A stretch of 10,827 nucleotides of DNA from Pseudomonadota bacterium. Lineage in GTDB: Bacteria > Desulfobacterota > WTBG01 > CAIYCZ01. A program made the position numbers and the translations under genes. The DNA lies in NCBI GenBank assembly GCA_026388865.1, contig JAPLIX010000105.1, positions 1-10,827 of the forward strand, written 5' to 3'. The notes below the pieces were generated by a model. It saw only the letters and a program-made list of their open reading frames with translations, was not told the origin of the DNA and made no database searches. This document shows positions 8,501-10,827 of the stretch, in pieces (the stretch's first letter is position 1; every line of letters starts with the position of its first letter).

Positions 8501-8813
8501 TGCCCCCGAGGAGTTTGAAAAGCTGCTGAAAAAAGCCTACAGTTCGGCAAAGTTCGAGAAGCCTAAAAATGCCATAGGATTCAGCAAGGGCCTGCCGCCG
8601 CAGGAGATGGAAGCGCTCATCAAGAAAAACATCACCATAACAGATGAAGACCTTCACATGCTTGCTAAAGATCGGGCGGAAGCGGTGAAAGACTTTCTTG
8701 CCGGGCAGGGGAAAGTTGCCGCCGGCAGGTTGTTCATGGTGAAGCCGCCGGGGCTTGCGCCGGAGAAAAAGGAGAACGTGAAGAACAGCCGTGTGGACTT
8801 GAAACTCAAATAA
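5580..8813 (+). CDS. DUF748 family (AsmA-like) envelope protein
   Basis: The protein has 1077 residues. Seen: one N-terminal membrane segment (about 17-38) follows the basic stretch RFKK. A long, mostly beta-type body comes next, in which LSEMLHRPVSIESVRLNPYA (47-66) and LTINKLNIQEP are typical of DUF748/AsmA-like entry regions. Alanine/proline-rich linkers at about 134-151, 347-362 and 655-681 cut the body into blocks. The C-terminal domain (about 890-1077) starts with FDPGSARLSDAEKSKLNALA and resembles the OmpA-like tail seen in this family, with a lysine-glycine insert at about 954-965. Known: AsmA-like proteins are anchored in the inner membrane and span the periplasm as beta-grooves that carry lipids; DUF748 members are little studied. 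Inferred: a role in outer-membrane lipid or surface maintenance. It follows the GH13 gene by 32 bases without a terminator, so the two are probably co-transcribed. Confidence 0.85.
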   Translation: MNILRPLDRLGRFKKFVLWGAGIIAAYTILGFLLLPFTIKLVAVKKLSEMLHRPVSIESVRLNPYALALTINKLNIQEPKEPVDFLSFTMLYVNLSGSSVFKLAPVVEECKLDGFHVRVMRIKDTTFNFSDLITPAQPEPKPAPPPAAAAPLLKFSLNNIQITNGRAEIQDQVTGKTHTIQNLNFTIPFVSNIGTDVQIFVQPHFATVFNKTPIELNGKTKPFADSLETTLSFSLKGIDLAYYFAYVPVRTNLKLTSGSLDIAANVTFTRFKDKPPESHVTGDVAVKDLSITDIANNPVLKFGLLQTKIAPSSFLTGKVHLAKVLLQGPEIGITRGKDGNVNIYNLVPAEEQASPAPPAATAKQNPFTLQVDDFSLKDARVFITDFFKASGGAASAPTELVKLPALSINGVSVDTAKQEAVVENISAEQCAVAVKRAAAGDLNVQAIAPPPAANTGPPWTATVNKLTLKKFAFKGEHLTAVEDSNVFIDEITIDARDFSTKPGAKGNIDFSCRVNNAGTISVKGACGIAPVAAELKLDVKEIKLAGFQPFLAGFMNARLAGGSFSTSGSLNLAQDKDKLATKFTGSSAIADFSLIETDKAADLLKWKQLKVSGIDAGTAPLSISIKDITLEKLFSKIIINKDKTINLALVIKSEPAAAAQTTQPAAVQQPPQPAAKPAEPLPLAIGLITLKGGKIIFNDRSVSPVHTSSLTDINGTIRDIAPKQGKKAAVALNTRINNSAPLKITGTLDPFRDGLSLDLRVHLQDMDLSPFTPYSGKYAGYTIQKGKLTLDLHYTIEDKKLVSTNDVFIDQFDFGETVKSPDAIDLPVKLGVSLLKDSSGKIKLNLPVTGRLDDPQFSIFGIILKVLKNILIKAATSPFSLIGSMVGSKEDLSCVIFDPGSARLSDAEKSKLNALAKALADRPNLSMEISGFVDTDADRQGLVDAEFRKQLLAGKKGKKGKKEEPDAGEETEAIAPEEFEKLLKKAYSSAKFEKPKNAIGFSKGLPPQEMEALIKKNITITDEDLHMLAKDRAEAVKDFLAGQGKVAAGRLFMVKPPGLAPEKKENVKNSRVDLKLK

Positions 8814-8994
8814 GAGGCTAAAGCGGTGTTGTTAAAAGTGCTGTTCAATCCCACAGCCTGAATATAACAAACAACACACGGGCGCCGCTGCGGCTGCCGG
8901 TAATACCTTTTCCATCCACTGGGGAACAATGGGAAGACAGCAGTAAACTAAAACCTCTATTAGCAGAAAAGCTGGCAGGGGTTTTTTGCTGTAA
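8814..8994. other. Intergenic region after DUF748
   Basis: No convincing gene is seen. A GC-rich stretch near 8880-8900 can form a small GCCG/CGGC hairpin without a T-run. An open frame ending at 8945 (residues GNTFSIHWGTMGRQQ at its end) lacks a good start or known motif. The probable terminator of the upstream unit lies at 8950-8987. From here on the sequence becomes more A+T-rich. Confidence 0.5.
8950..8987 (+). terminator. Probable Rho-independent terminator of the GH13-DUF748 unit
   Basis: AAAACCTC (8950-8957) pairs with GGGGTTTT (8978-8985) as an 8-bp stem with one G-U pair. The T-run 8982-8987 forms the end of the stem and the tail. The 20-base loop can fold further (AGC/GCT). The stem is half A-T, so it is only moderately strong. 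It lies 136 bases after the DUF748 stop. The A-run/T-run symmetry means it could also act leftward, but no leftward gene ends here. Confidence 0.5.
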
Positions 8995-9084
8995 AAAGCG
9001 TTATACTGGATTTTTATGTTTCAGCTTAGCCCACAGGAAAAGGACGAGGTGGTCGCATTTTTCGACCACCTCGCAAAGTTTTAA
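8995..9084 (+). pseudogene. Tiny remnant of an ORF6N-domain (phage regulator-type) gene
   Basis: The frame from 8995 to the TAA at 9082-9084 encodes FMFQLSPQEKDEVVA followed by FFDHLAKF. From memory, proteins of the ORF6N/KilA-N type regulator group carry a block like FMFQLTPEEK.EVVANCDHL..LKFSP. The match covers about 20 residues and then stops at TAA, before the family's LPYAFTEHG segment. Nothing upstream of the block fits (a TAA lies at 8992-8994). Known: ORF6N proteins are DNA-binding regulators spread on phages and genomic islands. Inferred: debris of a lost mobile-element gene, not an expressed peptide. There is an ATG at 9016 but no clear Shine-Dalgarno site. Confidence 0.5.
9045..9073 (+). 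repeat. Perfect 11-bp inverted repeat (hairpin)
   Basis: CGAGGTGGTCG (9045-9055) and CGACCACCTCG (9063-9073) are exact complements around a 7-base loop CATTTTT. It coincides with the codons for EVVA..DHL of the ORF6N remnant. In that motif the codons for EVV and DHL can be naturally complementary. A short TTTT follows at 9079-9082. It may serve as a terminator or just be a left-over of the codons. Confidence 0.8.
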
Positions 9085-9090
9085 TTAAAA

Positions 9091-9113
9091 TAATTAACAC
9101 AGCATGCTAATTA
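9091..9113 (+). promoter_or_regulatory. Candidate operator upstream of higB
   Basis: Two copies of TAATTA (9091-9096 and 9108-9113) stand 17 bases apart and enclose the perfect palindrome AGCATGCT (9101-9108). HigA-type antitoxins repress their own operon by binding palindromes near the promoter, so this is a reasonable site. The evidence is only position and symmetry. Confidence 0.3.
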
Positions 9114-9118
9114 TTTTA

Positions 9119-9147
9119 TTGACTTGGAATATATATGATTATATATT
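9119..9147 (+). promoter_or_regulatory. Near-consensus promoter straddling the higB start codon
   Basis: TTGACT (9119-9124), a 17-base spacer and TATATT (9142-9147) match the sigma70 boxes at 5/6 each. The higB ATG (9135-9137) lies inside the spacer, so transcription from here, starting near 9154, would lack the toxin start and favour the antitoxin gene. If real, the full toxin must be made from another promoter further upstream. The region is very A/T-rich, so chance is possible. Confidence 0.4.
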
Positions 9148-9470
9148 TTAGAAACAGAAAGCTCCAGAACATATGCAGTAACAGAAAGGTTGCAGAGAAA
9201 AAGCTTGGTCATAAAATGGCCGGAAAACTGTTACAACGCATGATGGAACTAAGTACCGTCGATACTCTGCAAGATGTTTCATATCTGCCCCCAACCCGCT
9301 GTCATGAGCTTGCAGGCGAGCGCCACGGGCAACTATCGGTTGATCTTGAGCATCCATTACGCCTGCTTTTCATAGTCGCAAATACTCCAGTCCCTCTAAA
9401 AGCTGATGGCGGGCTGGATTGGTCAGGAGTTACTGAAATAGAAATCATTGAAATTGCGGATACCCATTAA
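9135..9470 (+). CDS. higB: HigB-like toxin (RelE/ParE superfamily)
   Basis: The protein has 111 residues. Seen: the N-terminal MIIYFRNRKLQNICSN, the central LPPTRCHELAGERHGQLSVD, LEHPLRLLFIVA and the tail DWSGVTEIEIIEIADTH fit the HigB-type family, including the conserved RCHEL and (R)LIF-like strand. Known: HigB toxins are ribosome-dependent mRNA interferases that cut mRNA during translation and are neutralised by HigA. This family puts toxin before antitoxin, as here. The start is chosen by fit to the family's MII.F start. Only a weak TTGGA lies upstream, and the start overlaps promoter-like boxes. It is followed after 11 bases by the antitoxin-like gene with a good ribosome site. Base composition is richer in A+T than in the DUF748 gene, which suggests acquisition. 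Confidence 0.85.
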   Translation: MIIYFRNRKLQNICSNRKVAEKKLGHKMAGKLLQRMMELSTVDTLQDVSYLPPTRCHELAGERHGQLSVDLEHPLRLLFIVANTPVPLKADGGLDWSGVTEIEIIEIADTH

Positions 9471-9481
9471 AAGGACTTTTT

Positions 9482-10561
9482 ATGGAAGCTTTAAGAAAAT
9501 TTACCTTTGAGCCAGACTATGCAATTCCACCGGGCCAGACACTTATGGAAATTATGGAATCGCTGGACATGACACAAAAGGAACTGGCTATACGAACAGG
9601 GATAACCGTTCAGTCGTTGAATCGTATATTCAAGGGTGAACAGCCCATTAGCTATGAAACTGCCAGCCGACTTGAATTAGCCACGGGAGTTCCGGCCCGC
9701 TTGTGGAATAATCTTGAGACAAAGTACCGTGAACAGCTGGCAAAGTTTGCGGAGCAGCAACGGCTGCAAAGCGATCTTCACTGGCTGGAAACAATTCCAA
9801 CCCTTGAGCTTATAAAACGAGGTGCTATAGAACCCCAGAAAGACAAAGCCCTTCTTTTACGCGAGACTTTAAGGTTTTACGGGGTGAGCAGTGTTGCGGC
9901 ATGGAAAAAATACTGGGAAACCCCTGCTGTTGCAGCAAGACGCTCGGGCTGTTTTACATCCTGTCCTGGCCCTGCATCAGCATGGATCAGACTGGGGGAA
10001 ATACAGGCACATTCTATTGAGTGTCAACCATATGATCAGAATAAATTTAAGCGGTCAGTACAGGATGTTCGGAAATTGACTGTTGATAAGCCAAAAGCTT
10101 TCATCCCTGAAATGCGGCGTATTTGTGCAGACTCAGGCGTTGCCCTTGCATTGGTGCCGGAAATGAAAAAAGTCCCCTGGAGCGGTGCAACCAGGTGGCT
10201 TTCTCCATCCAAAGCCATGATCCTTCTTAATTTGCGCGGGAAAACAGAGGACCTTTTCTGGTTCGCCTTTTTCCATGAAGCAGGGCATGTGCTTAATGAT
10301 GGAAAAAAAGATTTGCTTATCAATGATAACACTGAGGATGATCCCAGAGAACGCAAGGCCAATGAATATGCTGCTGAAATACTTATTCCTCGCAGTTGGG
10401 ACAGTAAAATTTGTTCCATTACTTCAAAAAGAGCAGTAATACAAATTGCCAGCCAATTAGGCATTTCGCCCGGCGTTGTTGTCGGCCGTTACCAGCATCT
10501 GACAAAGAAGTGGCATTTTTTCAATGAATTAAAACAAAAATTTCAGTGGGCAGAAAATTAA
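9482..10561 (+). CDS. higA: HigA-like antitoxin fused to an ImmA/IrrE-type zinc peptidase
   Basis: The protein has 359 residues. Seen: the N-terminal third is a HigA-like HTH (about 15-85), with PPGQTLMEIMESLDMTQKEL, LNRIFKGEQPIS and a tail ending VPARLWNNLE. It is followed by a helical linker to about 150. The rest is a peptidase of the ImmA/IrrE (DUF955) type with SGATRWLSPSKAMILLNLR (234-252), the zinc motif HEAGH (265-269) and ERKANEYAAEILIP (290-303), which carries the third-ligand glutamate. It ends in a basic LKQKFQWAEN tail usual for this family. Known: HigA alone is about 100 residues, binds its operator and blocks HigB. ImmA/IrrE peptidases cleave repressors, for example ImmR or DdrO. 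Inferred: the peptidase may process this antitoxin or another repressor under stress. The ribosome site AAAGGA precedes the ATG by 7 bases. The active-site residues are intact. Confidence 0.85.
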   Translation: MEALRKFTFEPDYAIPPGQTLMEIMESLDMTQKELAIRTGITVQSLNRIFKGEQPISYETASRLELATGVPARLWNNLETKYREQLAKFAEQQRLQSDLHWLETIPTLELIKRGAIEPQKDKALLLRETLRFYGVSSVAAWKKYWETPAVAARRSGCFTSCPGPASAWIRLGEIQAHSIECQPYDQNKFKRSVQDVRKLTVDKPKAFIPEMRRICADSGVALALVPEMKKVPWSGATRWLSPSKAMILLNLRGKTEDLFWFAFFHEAGHVLNDGKKDLLINDNTEDDPRERKANEYAAEILIPRSWDSKICSITSKRAVIQIASQLGISPGVVVGRYQHLTKKWHFFNELKQKFQWAEN

Positions 10562-10664
10562 TTTTGATTATGTGTTTGTAGAAGAAGAGGATTTTGAGAG
10601 ATACAAACCCAGCACGTTCAAAGAATTGCATCAAAATTTTACGAAATATAAGAATGACAAATAA
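10533..10664 (+). other. Short open frame after higA, possible gene remnant
   Basis: In the +1 frame relative to higA an open stretch ends at TAA 10662-10664. It encodes FDYVFVEEEDFERYKP and then STFKELHQNFTKYKNDK, a mixed-charge sequence that looks protein-like. There is no ATG in frame. The only candidate start is GTG at 10572, without a ribosome site, and the frame opens inside the last codons of higA. I do not recognise a family. It may be the tail of a gene truncated when the higBA module inserted, a small third gene of the operon, or chance. Confidence 0.3.
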
Positions 10665-10731
10665 GGTTAACAAAAAGACGCAACACTTGGCAGCTATTTC
10701 GCTAAGCCCCATGCAGCGGGTGTGCCTAACC
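10665..10731 (+). repeat. Imperfect inverted repeat with nested stems
   Basis: GGTTA (10665-10669) pairs with TAACC (10727-10731). Inside, GC-A-ACAC (10680-10686) pairs with GTGTGC (10720-10725), and GGC/GCC plus AGC/GCT pair around the loop TATTTC (10695-10700). Unpaired bases lie between the stems and no T-run follows. It might be a terminator substitute, an element end, or part of a recombination site. No function is assigned. Confidence 0.3.
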
Positions 10732-10747
10732 GGAAGGCAGTCATGAA

Positions 10748-10827
10748 ATGCTGAAACAATTCATTCTATGGGCTATTGGGCAGTTAGACTACCGCTATTA
10801 CACGCCACTAGTTATTGATTTCCTAAA
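10748..10827 (+). CDS. Unidentified protein, N-terminal end (partial)
   Basis: The frame runs from ATG 10748 to the window edge, giving 26 residues starting MLKQFILWAIGQLDYR and continuing YYTPLVIDFL. AAGG (10734-10737) lies 10 bases upstream. An earlier ATG at 10743 stops after three codons. The start is hydrophobic and aromatic-rich but too short to name a family or to tell a signal anchor from a soluble start. Confidence 0.35.
   Translation, partial: MLKQFILWAIGQLDYRYYTPLVIDFL

Noticed and set aside
8864..9005. TATAAC with AACAAAC (near 8864) and GTTATA (near 9000), reminiscent of the ends of Vibrio cassette repeats.
   Set aside because: Only the outer six bases are complementary. The inner segments do not pair, and the interval contains a separate terminator-like hairpin.
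10724..10789. Integron attC-like boxes: GCCTAAC (10724-10730) and GTTAGAC (10783-10789), 66 bases in all, downstream of a toxin-antitoxin module as is common in cassette arrays.
   Set aside because: Both boxes fit the R''/R' consensus, but the inner L boxes show no complementarity, and no matching site was found between the DUF748 gene and higB to close a cassette. No integrase gene is in the window. Such a box pair is expected by chance in about this much sequence.

Overview
The window reads as an ordinary bacterial chromosome segment with traces of decay and insertion. Gene density, Shine-Dalgarno sites, and the mix of families point to a Gram-negative bacterium. Those families are a PAS-GGDEF sensor, a TMTC-like GT-C/TPR membrane protein, a two-gene glycosidase locus, a DUF748/AsmA-like envelope protein and a HigBA module. 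I lean towards Desulfobacterota/Geobacterales-like bacteria, but this is inference from family company and not from a marker gene.

Layout. (1) 2-160, plus strand: the last 52 codons of a probable NUDIX hydrolase. (2) 207-3562, minus strand: a 634-residue polytopic protein with a GT-C-like membrane half and six TPR units (1658-3562). Downstream of it, behind its own sigma70-like promoter, lies a PAS-PAS-GGDEF diguanylate cyclase gene. This gene is broken by a short frame-shifting deletion right after the GGDE residues (207-1522). (3) 3563-8813, plus strand: a putative promoter, then the decayed C-terminal end of a GH63/MGH1-like glucosidase (about 3829-4109). An intact GH13 enzyme (4078-5547) starts inside that remnant, and 32 bases later comes a 1077-residue DUF748 protein (5580-8813). 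(4) 8814-10664: after a probable terminator the sequence becomes visibly richer in A+T. It holds a tiny remnant of an ORF6N-type phage-regulator gene with an 11-bp perfect hairpin, then a HigB-like toxin gene (9135-9470). Eleven bases later is an antitoxin-like gene whose HTH domain is fused to an ImmA/IrrE-type zinc peptidase (9482-10561). (5) 10533-10827: a short open frame without an ATG, an imperfect inverted repeat, and the first 26 codons of an unidentified gene running off the window.

How the parts work together. The glucosidase remnant, GH13 enzyme and DUF748 gene look like one transcription unit of carbohydrate and envelope function whose first gene has been lost. The TMTC-like gene and cyclase gene form a separate leftward block. 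The HigBA-peptidase module looks like a laterally acquired island beside phage-gene debris. No tRNA, rRNA, CRISPR array, intact insertion sequence or integrase gene was seen. The least ordinary points are the toxin-antitoxin-peptidase cassette with a near-consensus promoter straddling the toxin start codon, the GH63 fossil, and the ORF6N fragment coinciding with a strong hairpin.
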